Origin: Sternotherus odoratus
Taxonomy: Eukaryota > Chordata > Testudines > Kinosternidae
Assembly (NCBI GenBank): GCA_032164245.1
Contig: JAVMKO010000001.1
Span: 12,437,603 to 12,501,602, forward strand
Direction of reading: 5' to 3'
Length of the DNA stretch: 64,000 nucleotides
Shown here: piece after piece, positions 31,736 to 40,780 of the stretch
How the letters are laid out: each line of letters begins with the position of its first letter
How positions within the stretch are numbered: position 1 is the stretch's first letter
Notes under the pieces: model-generated
The model's input: only the letters and a program-made list of their open reading frames with translations
What the model was told of the DNA's origin: nothing
Database searches by the model: none
Translations under genes and position numbers: made by a program

Positions 31736-33250
31736 ACATAAGAATAGCCATACTGTGTCAGACTAGTGGTCCATCCAGCTCAGTATCCTGTTTTTCAACA
31801 GTGGCCAATGCCAAGTGCTTCAGAGGGAATGAACAGAACAGGGAATCATCAACTGATCTATCCCCTGGCAAACAGGCTAGGGACACCATCCCTGTGCACC
31901 TTGGCTAATAGCCATTGATGGACCTATCCTCCATGAACTTGTCTAGTTCTTTTTTGAACCCGGTTATAGTCTTGGCCTTCACAACATCCTTTGTGTGTTG
32001 TGTGAAAAAATACTGTTTTAAACTTGCCTATTACTTTCATTTTGTGACCCCTAGTTCTGTTATGAGCGGATAACACTTCTTTGTTGACTTTTACCACACC
32101 AGTCATGATTTTATAGACCTCTCTCATATCCCCCCTTAGTTCTCTCTTTTTCAGGCTGAAAAGTCCCAGTCTTATTACTCTCTTCTCATATGGAAGCTGT
32201 TCTATAACCCTTAACATTTTTGTTGCCCTTTTCTGTATCCTTTCCAATATACTTTTTTTTTTTTTTTTTTTTTGAGATGAGGTAATCACATCCCCATACA
32301 ATATTCAGGATGTGGGCGCACAATGGATTTATATAGAGGTAATATATTTTCTGTCTTATCTCTTTCCAACATTGATCGTTTTTTTGACTGGTGCTGCACA
32401 TTGAGTGGATTTTGTCAGAGAACGATCCATGACTCCAAGATCTCTTTCTTGGGTGGTAACAGCTAATTGAGACCACCTCGTTTTCTGTTTTCCAATGTGC
32501 TTTACGTTTATCAACACTGAATTTCATCTGCCATTTTGCAGCCCCGGTGCCCAGTTTTGTGAGATCCCTTTGTAACTCTTTGCAGTCTGCTTTGGACTTA
32601 ACTATCATGAGTAGTTTTGGATCATCTGTAAATTTTGCCACCTCACTATTTACCCCTTTTTCTACATCATTTAAGAATAGGGCCTTACCAAATTCACATC
32701 CGTGAAAAACATGAAATCTGTCTTTTCATGTACTTTTACCCTATACTATACAGATTTCATGGGGGAGACCAGCATGTCTCAAACTGGGGGTGCTGACCCA
32801 AAAGGGGGTCATGTAGCAGGGGGTCCACAGTATTTCCATCCTTACCTCTGTGCTGCCTTCAGAGCTGGGTGACGAGAGCGCAGCGGCTGTTGGCCGGGTG
32901 CCCAGCTCTGAAGGCAGCGCTCCACCAGCAGCAACGCAGGAGTAAGGGTGGCACAGTTACACCTGTGTGAAATTTCAGATTAAAATATCTGAAATGACAT
33001 TTATGAATTTTAAAATCCCATGACTGTGAAAATTGAGCAAAATGGCTCGTGAATTTGGTAGGGCCCTATTGATGAATGTGTTGAACAGGATTGGTCCCAG
33101 TACAGATCTCTGGGGAACACCACTATTTACCGCTCTCCATTCTGAAAACTGACCATTTACTCCTATCCTTCGTTTCCTATCTTTTAAGCGGTTATTGATA
33201 CATGAGAGGACCTTCCCTCTTGTCCCACGAACAGGAGCAGAGTCTGTGTT
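31736..33250 (-). pseudogene. CR1 LINE, 3' part, interrupted by a hAT-like MITE
   Basis: Read on the minus strand, this encodes pieces of the CR1 ORF2 C-terminal half: VPQRSVLGPILFNTFIN and CINNRLKDRKRRIGVNGQFS upstream of the insertion, then KFTDDPKLLMIVKSKADC (a decayed FADDTKLL box) and IQKRATKMLRVIEQLPYEKR downstream. It has frameshifts, a 23-base poly-T and the insertion at 32,678-33,068. The 3' end near 31,736 is the CATAAGAATAGCCATACTG tail. It is 5'-truncated near 33,250. Confidence 0.88.
32678..33068. mobile_element. hAT-like MITE inserted in CR1
   Basis: A 391 bp element with terminal inverted repeats TAGGGCCTTACCAAATTCAC and, reverse complemented at the other end, TAGGGCCCTACCAAATTCAC. 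It is flanked by 8 bp duplications TTTAAGAA and TTGATGAA that differ at two positions, as expected for a hAT insertion that has aged. It splits the RT region of the host CR1. No transposase is encoded. Confidence 0.85.
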
Positions 33251-33675
33251 GCCAGTCACTGGGGAGTTTCCCCTGGTAGGACAGACAGGGATCCCTCCCC
33301 ACCGTAAGCAGGAGATAGTAATTCATCCTGGACACCTCGGGTAACCCCAAAAAGTGTCACATTTCCCTACAGAACCTGGGATTACTTTAATGATTACAGA
33401 CCCTTCTGCCCCTATTCACCACAGCCTGTCCCTCAGTCCTGCTCTTATCCTCCTGCTCCAGCTCTTACATATAGCCTTCATAACTTTTCAGCTTTTACTC
33501 TTCCTCAGTTCCTGGTCCTGCTTCCACCCCTTCTTTGCCTTTAACACCCCCTCCAGATCTTCCCCACCTAATTCCTCCCCCTCCCCATCCTTGGCTTCTA
33601 TCCAGATTTTCTCCACTCATTGTTGCTTGGGCACCCGTATGGGGAGCACTCAGATATTTCAAAGGCTCATAACAG
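33251..33675. other. Pyrimidine-rich spacer
   Basis: C/T-rich DNA with no recognisable gene. The plus-strand frame at 33,354-33,719 is Ser/Leu/Pro-rich without domains and is treated as chance. Confidence 0.45.
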
Positions 33676-34293
33676 GGGTGGGCAAACCTTTCGGCCCAAG
33701 GGCCACATTGGGATTGTAAAACTGTATGAAAGGCCAGGTAGGCAAGACTGTACCTCCGTAAACAGCCTGGCTCCCACCCCCGTATCTGCCCCCTCCCACT
33801 TCCTTCCCCCTCAGAACCCCTCCATCAAAAAACCCTTTCTCCTTGTCCCCTGACCATCCCCACAGGACCCCACCCCCTATCCAACCTTCCCTGTCCCGAC
33901 TGCCCTGACCCATATCCACACCCCCACCAGTTCCCCCTGGGACTCCACCTATCCAACCCACTCTGCTTCCTTTCCCAACTTTCCCCCGGGACTCCCTGCC
34001 CCTTATCCAGCCCCCCTGCTCCCTAACTGTAGAGTTGGAAATCAGGGGATCATCTAGTCCAACCGGCTGCTCAAAGCAGGACCAATCCCATTTTTGCCCC
34101 ATATCTCTAAATGGCCCCCTCAAGAATTTTTTCAGAGCAGCAGGAGCTCGCAGCCATGCTGCCTGGCCAGAGCAGCGGACCAGAATGCAGGCAGTGCAGC
34201 GATCTGAGGCTGTGGGGGCAGAAGAGGGGGCTAGTGTCCCCAGCCAGGAGCCGGGCAGGCTGTGACCCATGGGCCATAGTTTGCTCACCTCTT
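33676..34293. mobile_element. hAT-like MITE (CAGGGGTGGGCAAAC family) with CR1-like insert
   Basis: The left end CAGGGGTGGGCAAAC and right end GTTTGCTCACCTCTTG are inverted repeats. The interior is C-rich with repeated CCTATCCAACC-like words. Relatives are at 42,530-42,852 (right part) and 46,697-47,293. A CR1-like piece occupies about 34,028-34,135 (CATCTAGTCCAACCGGCTGC, AAAGCAGGACCAATCCCAT). The overlapping minus-strand frame at 33,659-34,381 is a Gly-rich shadow. Confidence 0.65.
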
Positions 34294-35134
34294 GTTTATT
34301 ACCTGGCCAGATTCGGTGGATTTTTTCCCCAGGGAAATAGCAAAAGATATGTCCCCGATACTCAAGCAACTCCAAATCCATGCCAAATCTAAAATCCTTG
34401 TTTCAAAGCTTGAAGGCACTAGAACGTCTCAGATGTTAGGAACATTCTTACAAAGTATTTCTCCCAACCTTAGTCTCAGAAATGTCTGTACTGTTTTTTC
34501 TGTAACTTCCCAAAAATCTTCAGCCCGAGGCAGATATCTGAAATGGAATATTCCAGCCCGAATGATGAAAGTTTCACAAAATTATAACAATGGTCTCATC
34601 ATGAGAAATGACAGGCAAGTTTAGCACCTGCACCACCTGTAATTTCTTCATTTTAGCCTTAACACTACCACATCTAACTTTGTTGCTCTTCTCCTGACTC
34701 TAAATTTTCAGTATCTTTTGGAACGTAAGATGTTAATATTTTACCAACTTGATATATAATGGTAATCAACAATACTGTGGGGACAGCATTCAGTCAATAT
34801 AAGAATCTGAAAAATGATTAATCTGTTCACATAAAGAAACTGTGAAAAATTTAAAATACATCTACTTCTAATACAAATAGATTAGGAGTGAGGAGAGAAC
34901 CTAGACAGCAGCCCGAGGGAACTCAGATTGTCTCAATGAAGACTGTACATACAATACTATCTGTATCTGATCTAATTTGTCAGCTTGTTGGGGGAGGGAC
35001 TATCATGTTTATACAATGCCATATACTCCTTATGACACTCTAATAATATCCTCAAGGGCAGATAGTACATCATGTATTAATAGGATTTCAGATACTCATT
35101 TACTTCAAGAATAACTTAACGAGAGACAGACACT
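34294..35134. other. Gene-free AT-rich DNA
   Basis: No exon or recognisable repeat was seen. It lies just downstream of the proposed poly(A) site of the minus-strand host gene. Confidence 0.45.
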
Positions 35135-36403
35135 AATTCTAAATTACAACACTTTATTGCAGCATCGGCAAAGGTCAGATTTCTGAAGCTGGTGAAGATC
35201 GGGCGGCATTTCTGTGTGAAATGTTACAATTTTACAAGTCTTTTTATTCTACATGCAAAAACCAAACCAGTGGTAGAAAGAATTTTAAAAGAGCTAGAAA
35301 AAAAGATTTAATTGAGTAGTAGCAGACAGATGTGCTCTTTAACTGAATGTACTACACCTACCTGAAAGCGAACAAAAAACCACAACTATACTAATAAATA
35401 ACAGATTGTCAGAAACGGACCAAGAAACCTCATTTCTACCTAGAAAAAAAAATAAAATAAAAATTCTATTTATTTCCAGACTTTTTTTTCCTCTCTCTCT
35501 TTTTTTTTTTATAGACACAAAGGCTTGTCAACCCACGAAGGTCAACAAAACATTTGGATCCACTTCTTGATGTCCTTCTGTCATGCTGACTGGCACATTT
35601 TGGTTTTCAATGATACTTACAATGGGCTCAACTATATCCCTGTTCTTACGCTGGTGTCAGGCTGTTCTATGCAATTTGGGTAAACACTGTCAATAAACTT
35701 CACATTTTGTCTTTAACCTTAACAGACAATTTTATCTCCTTGGCTTTGTTTGATTTTCCCCCTCCCACCTATTCCTTTTAGAAAAAGGTTATGGTTAAAA
35801 CAAAAGCCTCCCCTCTGTGGAGTATCTGATGTTTGGTAATTGATCATAATTTTGTCGTCCTACATCTCAGGGTTTGCGATAAGATTTTACTGCTTGCTCT
35901 ACACTTTTCTACTGTAGACCTGAAGCCCCTAAAGAATATTCTTCTGCCACAGAATGCTCGATTCAGAGATAATATAACTCCCACTGGGGTTAGAACTTCC
36001 TTTGTTTTTCCTCACATCGAGCCATCAAAACCCTTTCCGTTCCAGTGTAATCCACCTTATTTTTAATTGCTCTTTGTTGTAACTGAACTGCTCACTGGTC
36101 AAGTTAACCATCTCATTTATTTACTTCCATTCTCATGAGAAGATTAACCCTCACACGGTTCCTGTAACAAAATGCTTTTTGTGTAGGCCATGACTTGGAA
36201 GCTTCCACTTGTTCTGTTTTTAGTGGAGGCTGGTGTTTCTTCCCCACAGCTCCAGCCTGTCCCAGGTTTCGATTCTGAACTCTCTAGACTGACATGCTGA
36301 GATGTGTCCACGGCTCTCATTTAATTGCTGGAGGACTCCACTATCCACAACATCAGAGATACAGGACCTAATGAAATGACACTTGCTGCTGGATCAACGT
36401 CTC
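35135..36403 (-). other. Probable terminal exon (mostly 3' UTR) of the minus-strand host gene
   Basis: On the minus strand a pyrimidine tract (CTTTCTTTCCCCCCTTTTTA) precedes an AG at 36,405-36,404, and the following exon would begin at 36,403. The upstream exon at 52,204-52,324 ends in phase 2; joining AG to the first G gives Arg-Arg-Arg and then the stop TGA (36,396-36,394). The remaining ~1.26 kb would be 3' UTR, ending after a minus-strand AATAAA (plus-strand TTTATT at 35,153-35,158). The region is AT-rich and repeat-free, as expected for a UTR. An alternative frame from the same acceptor is open for 27 codons but is out of phase with the exon found upstream. The link is an inference from phase and signals. 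Confidence 0.42.
35153..35158 (-). terminator. Candidate poly(A) signal AATAAA (minus strand)
   Basis: The minus strand reads GCAATAAAGTG here, a canonical polyadenylation hexamer downstream of the proposed terminal exon. The minus-strand sequence following it within 30 bases is TGTTGTAATTTAG, giving a T/G-rich start for the downstream element. Confidence 0.4.
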
Positions 36404-38019
36404 CTAAAAAGGGGGGAAAGAAAGGAAATATATTATCCTTGAAGGACCAAAACCATGCAGTTGTACAGGACTTAGAGTTGGCCATTGAGTCCTTCATGTC
36501 TGGATCTGTTTTATGGCCATTCCCACCCCTTGTAGCTTATATACTTTAAATTCCATCTTTTCACTTTATAAATACTTTTACAAAAATTGTGTGTGCCGAA
36601 GGAGGACAACTATACCACCATGCAAACAAACCCCAGGAGACTGATCAGAGAAATTCTCCTTCCTGACCCATCTCCTCCAAAAAACGGGGAAGCTAAGCTT
36701 CACTTTGAGCACAAAAACTGACTACTGTGCTGTGAGACAAGGCTACTGAGTAAGCATGCACCATTTGTTGAAATATAAGTAGATTTTTACTTCACTTAAA
36801 ATAGACTTTGATTTCGTGCATAATTTATTTCTTGCTGTACAAGATGTAACAGATGTGGGTAAATTATAAGAAAAACTAGAGCTGAGCTTGCTAGAGTCAA
36901 TTACTGAAATGTTCTGAAAAATGTGCAGTGATGCATTAAAACCTTAGGTTATACCTAATATGTGAAGCAGTTCTATGTGAGTAAAATAGTTCTATCTGGG
37001 TAAAAAATGTAAATGTCAATGAAAGAGATTATACCAGTATGGTGAGATGTGATATAAAGGGATCAAGGTTGCACATAGTATGGTTGTGTATTTCTGTTTA
37101 GGCTGCTAAATGTATATAATAAAATATACAGGATATGCAATGGGACTAAGTTAACATTACTATTGGAATCTTTACTGTTGTATTTTTTTTTTTACTGTTA
37201 TTTCAACTGTGAGACTTTAGTTTTACATTTATATAAATATTTGTAGTGCTTTTTGCAAAATAAGTAGCACAGGGCTGTATCTAGCCAAAGGAAGAAGCTT
37301 GAATTTTCATATCTTTAATTAAATGAAACAATTATAGAATGCCACAGAATTTTGCAAAAACAATTCGATCAGCATTTTTTTTAAAACACAATTTCTTCCT
37401 GTCTACTGTTGATGCAATTTTGGGGTTTGGCTGCATGTGTTCTGATGTAGCAGCAATCTCCCTCATGCAAATTCTCCCACTAACAGCTGCCCCTTTATCT
37501 GTGACAGAAAAAGCAGAGAATATACAGTTCTCCCTATCTTTTGTATGATAATGTCACAAAGCAGAGAGGCAAGAATAGACTGCTAAAAATCTTAGCAGAA
37601 TCCCACTGAGCATGTTCAAAAATAGTATTTCAGTTACTTATAAAACTTTTCTATTACTAAATTATTCCTCCCAAACCTTGTAAAGTTGCTAAACTCCCTT
37701 TACTAAGAAATATTTTCACAAAAAGTTTCCAATTAGAGCCTTTTGTGTTATAGGTATGACTAAAAAAACTTAGAATCGCTTAAAATGGGGAAAGACTATC
37801 CATCTTCCTTAGCCCTTGGCCAAAACATAAAAAACAGACCAACAACATTACCTTTTCATGAGCTCAAATATGGAAAAGCTTTTAGACAAATTATGAGCAT
37901 CTGAAAATAGGATACTAAAATTGAATCCATTCTAATTTTTTTTTGTTACCTGCAAAAAACTTACTTTGCATTTCTAAAGCACTTTACAAATATTAATTAA
38001 ATAAATTTAAATAAATGGA
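36404..38019. other. Gene-free AT-rich DNA (probable intron)
   Basis: If the host-gene model is right, this is intronic. No exon-like open stretch with splice signals and no recognisable repeat was seen. Confidence 0.4.
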
Positions 38020-38212
38020 GATATACCAATCTCCTAGAACTGGAAAGACCTTGAAGGTCATCGAGTCCAGTCCCCTGCCTACACTTGCAGGATCGAGTAC
38101 TGTCCCCTGACAGATTTTTTGCTCCAGATCCCTAAATGGCCCCCTCAAGGATTGAACTCACAACCCTGGGTTTAGCAGGCCAATGCTCAAACCACTGAGC
38201 TATCCCTCCCCC
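38020..38212 (-). repeat. tRNA-derived SINE with CR1-like tail (turtle type)
   Basis: Read on the minus strand it starts GGGGGAGGGATAGCTCAGTG (A box TAGCTCAGTGGTTTGAGC), then has a B box GTTGTGAGTTCAATCC at about 38,150-38,165, a tRNA-unrelated middle, and a 3' part with CTCGATGACCTTCAAGGTCT and TTCCAGTTCTAGGAGATTGG. The 3' part resembles CR1 3' ends, which explains how CR1 reverse transcriptase mobilises such SINEs. I recall SINEs of this kind from turtles; this is the main taxonomic clue. Confidence 0.85.
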
Positions 38213-38716
38213 CTGACTACATCCCACAAGATAGATAAAGAATATACAGGGCTCACTTCACCCACCACTGTAATGCAACCATGACTGAAGTGGAACATTG
38301 CAACTATTTAAAAGTGCAAAGTACACTACAGTTAAGGTTAGGAAGTGAAGAACTCTATACACATTTGAAACGGGGATTTAGACAGGCAACACAGGATGTA
38401 ATGATCCAAATCGGAACATACGCACGATTGCCACGATAATACCTCTACTCACGAAAAACAGTCTTGTTGCATAAGTAGTAATCCTTGAGTGTAATTTCAT
38501 CAAGGGGATCTCCTGACATCAAATCATAAGAGCAAAACTCTTATGACTGGTTAATGCACCAGATCCTCAAGTTTCCACTCAATCCCTTTGTCTCCTTCCA
38601 CCAACCCAAAACTCCATGCTCTTTTCATTCCTGAAGTAACCTCGTTCTTCCTGCGTGCCAAGAGCCCTCTTTCGGCCTCCTCCAAATACCTCCTCTCAAA
38701 ACTCACTTTTTGGTGT
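38213..38716. other. Gene-free spacer
   Basis: No feature could be supported. A long minus-strand frame (38,551-39,951) enters from the neighbouring transposon and is an artefact of its purine-rich repeats. Confidence 0.45.
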
Positions 38717-38798
38717 GCTTTCCATAGGCTGACCATATTTCCTTGAGACAAAAACGGGACATTGGGATGGCAAAAACGGGACGGGGTTGGGGGGGGGG

Positions 38799-38990
38799 TC
38801 TCACCAGATGAAATCGGTGCAGTGGCTGCAGAACCTGGGCTGAGGGGCGCTGGGGGGGTGGTTGGGGGCTCTGGGCAGTCTGGGGGGGGCTCTAGGTCCC
38901 AGGGGGGTCTTACCAGATGAAGTCGGTGCAGTGGCTGCAGAACGTGGGCTGAGGGGCGCTGGGGGGACTCTAGGGGGGGTCTCACCAGAT
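38799..38990. repeat. Triplicated exon-end/splice-donor segment
   Basis: Three copies of a segment beginning TCTCACCAGATGAAGTCGGT (reverse complement of the exon end and donor) start at 38,799, 38,908 (TCTTACC variant) and 38,980. The first two continue into GGGCTGAGGGGCGCTGGGGG, an intron-like G-rich linker, and the last continues into the full exon. The spacings are 109 and 72 bp. Confidence 0.85.
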
Positions 38991-39152
38991 GAAGTCGGTG
39001 CAGTGGCTGCATAACGTGGGCTGCTTGCACAAGCGCGCGGTGACTTTGTGGCTCTTGACCACTTGGATCACCTTCTGGCGCAGCGCCCCCTTGCGGCAGA
39101 ACAGCAGCTTGGCCAGGCACTCCAGCTCGGTGGGCGAGGTGACCAGCGCCAT
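38986..39152 (-). pseudogene. PRKCG-like: Captured PKC-gamma-like first coding exon with splice donor
   Basis: The minus-strand frame from Met at 39,152 contains [13 protein letters not shown] followed by [20 protein letters not shown] and TDFIW, ending with TG followed by GTGAG, a good splice donor at 38,985-38,981. In conventional protein kinases C this is the N-terminal pseudosubstrate (RKGALRQK) plus the start of the first C1 zinc finger; the H-x12-C-x2-C spacing is kept. [11 protein letters not shown] and VKSHK point to the gamma isoform. The first ~16 residues do not look like PKC-gamma, and Phe-Phe to Leu-Cys and Phe to Leu changes suggest decay. Retention of the donor shows DNA-level capture, not a retrocopy. 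The exon could still be used as a 5' exon by chance, but no such transcript is known to me. Confidence 0.85.
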
Positions 39153-39179
39153 GGCCCCACCTGGGCCCCCCTGAGCTGG

Positions 39180-39640
39180 GCGGGGGGAGGCAGAGGAGGG
39201 ACTGGGGGGGGGATGGATGGAGGAATAAGCAGAACAGGGATGGGGGATGAAGAGGACGGAGGGAGAGAGAGAAGGGGGGGATGAGGGATGAAGAGGATGG
39301 AGGGGACGGAGGGAGAGAAGGCACGAAAGTGAGAAGGGAGAGGATGGATGGATGAGAGAAGAGATGGGGTAAGGAGAAGGGGGGATGGAGGAGGCAAGGG
39401 ACAGCGAGAAGGAGGGATGGAGAGAAGGGAGATGGAAGAGGAGGCAGTGGACGGAGGGAGAGAGAAAAGGGAGGAAGGGAGGGATGGAGAAGGGAGATAG
39501 AGAGAAGGGAGGAAGGAAGGGATGGAGGGAGCGAGAGGAGGCAGCGGACGGAGGGAGAGAGCAGGGAGGAAGGGAGGGATGGAGAAGGGGGATGGAGAGA
39601 AGGAGGGAAGAAGGAGGAATAGTGAGAAGAGGAGGCAGCG
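39180..39640. repeat. Purine-rich (GGGA/GGAT) simple repeat
   Basis: The plus strand is almost entirely G and A with GGATGGA, GGAGGGA and GAGAAGG words. It creates long Ser/Pro/Leu-rich frames on the minus strand and Glu/Gly/Arg-rich frames on the plus strand, none of which is a real gene. The right part of it is included in the left arm of the large palindrome. Confidence 0.85.
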
Positions 39641-40020
39641 GGCGGCGGGCTGAAGCCGACGGCGGAGCGGAGCTGTCCGGAGCCGCAGCCGGGGGCCGAG
39701 CGCGCCGGCGGGGGGGCTGCCGGCCGGGTTTTATGGGACATAGTCTCATAAAACCCGGCCGGCAGCCCCCCTCGCCGGCGCGCTCGGCCCCCGGCTGCGG
39801 CTCCGGACAGCTCCGCTCCGCCGTCGGCTTCAGCCCGCCGCCCGCTGCCTCCTCTTCTCACTATTCCTCCTTCTTCCCTCCTTCTCTCCATCCCTCCCTT
39901 CTCTCCATCCCCCTTCTCCATCCCTCCCTTCTCTCCATCCCCCTTCTCCATCCCTCCCTTCTCTCCATCCCCCTTCTCCCTTCCTCCCTGCTCTCTCCCT
40001 CCGTCCGCTGCCTCCTCTCC
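39530..40020. repeat. Large palindrome inside the hAT-like element
   Basis: The left arm (about 39,530-39,735) and right arm (39,747 to about 40,020) are reverse complements separated by an 11-base spacer (39,736-39,746). The central ~100 bases of each arm are GC-rich, with GGAGCCGCAGCCGGGGGCCG and its complement; the outer parts are the purine-rich repeat and its pyrimidine complement. The right arm is longer because a CCATCCCTCCCTTCTCT-type unit has expanded three-fold. Confidence 0.88.
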
Positions 40021-40111
40021 CTACCTAAGGACTAGTATCAGATGTCAAAATCTCCGATGAGCGCAGTTTGCTCATCGGAGATTTTGACATCTGATACTTG
40101 TCCTTAGGTAG
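40021..40111. repeat. Second perfect hairpin, 42 bp arms
   Basis: Arms 40,021-40,062 and 40,070-40,111 are near-perfect reverse complements (CTACCTAAGG against CCTTAGGTAG, TCAGATGTCAAAATCTCCGA against its complement) with a 7-base loop GCAGTTT. It abuts the large palindrome. Confidence 0.9.
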
Positions 40112-40299
40112 CAAGATTCTTCACCTGAGCTCTTGCGAGTCCTGCAAAGAAAGAACCTCCCCCTAGAAAGCAGCTTGGGACCTGCCCCAAAAACGGGACA
40201 AAATTGATATTTTTGTCAAAAAGACGGGACGGTCCAAAAATATGTAAAAAACGGGACTGTCCCGTTCAATACGGGACGTATGGTCAGCCTAGCTTTCCA

Positions 40300-40589
40300 T
40301 GACTAATCTCAGCTTCGGCGCTGTCTGTTCCCTCTCTCTCGCCTGACCACGTTAAACAAAAAAACAGGAATGACACGAAATAGACACAATGAGCATCTGA
40401 TTTCTTTTTAAACATTACTGTTTCATTAGCAGATTTCCTTCTTATATCTTACGTTGCTCATAGTGTTTTCTTGCTTAACCACCACCTCAGTTTGGATTTT
40501 ATGACTTCAGGTCAGGGACCTTGTCTTTAAAGAACCATGCACACCAATGACAAGTAATATGTATATGCATGTGAACACAAACAGAGGTT
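40300..40589. other. Unique spacer
   Basis: No feature was seen. Confidence 0.4.
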
Positions 40590-40780
40590 GGAGTACTAGC
40601 TTAGGAATTTCAAGGTCTGGATTCAAGTCCCTTTGTCTCAGATTTCCTGTGTGACCTTGGAAAAGTCACAATGTCTCTGTGCCTTAGTTCACCATCTGTA
40701 AAACGGAAATAATAGCACTTCCTTACCTCACAGGGGTGCTAAGGATAAATACATTAAAGCTTGTGAGGCCTCAGGATATA
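40590..40780 (+). repeat. MIR (CORE-SINE) remnant
   Basis: GGATTCAAGTCCCTTTGTCT, CCTGTGTGACCTTGGAAAAG, GTGCCTTAGTTCACCATCTG and TAAAACGGAAATAATAGCAC are in MIR order, ending with CTCACAGGGGTGCTAAGGAT, all typical of MIR. Confidence 0.88.

Larger units (their letters stand above)
38717..40299. mobile_element. hAT-like element carrying a captured protein kinase C exon and palindromes
   Basis: The element proper spans 38,725-40,291 (1,567 bp) and is flanked by perfect 8 bp duplications GCTTTCCA (38,717-38,724 and 40,292-40,299), the hAT signature. Its ends TAGGCTGACCATA and TATGGTCAGCCTA are inverted repeats with CGGGAC subterminal words on both sides. Cargo from left to right: a triplicated exon-donor segment (38,799-38,990), a PKC-gamma-like coding exon on the minus strand (38,986-39,152), a purine-rich simple repeat (39,180-39,640), a large palindrome (about 39,530-40,020), and a second hairpin (40,021-40,111). 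No transposase is encoded. It is comparable in kind to Pack-type transposons of plants, but the family here is hAT-like. Confidence 0.85.

Noticed and set aside
36308..36403. A 27-codon terminal coding frame starting DVDPAASVISLGPVS on the minus strand
   Set aside because: It uses the same acceptor but is out of phase with the exon at 52,204-52,324; kept only as an alternative if a missing exon lies between.
38551..39951. 466-codon minus-strand frame crossing the hAT-like element
   Set aside because: It is created by purine-rich simple repeats and both palindrome arms; it crosses the transposon end and includes the PKC exon only at its edge in another frame.
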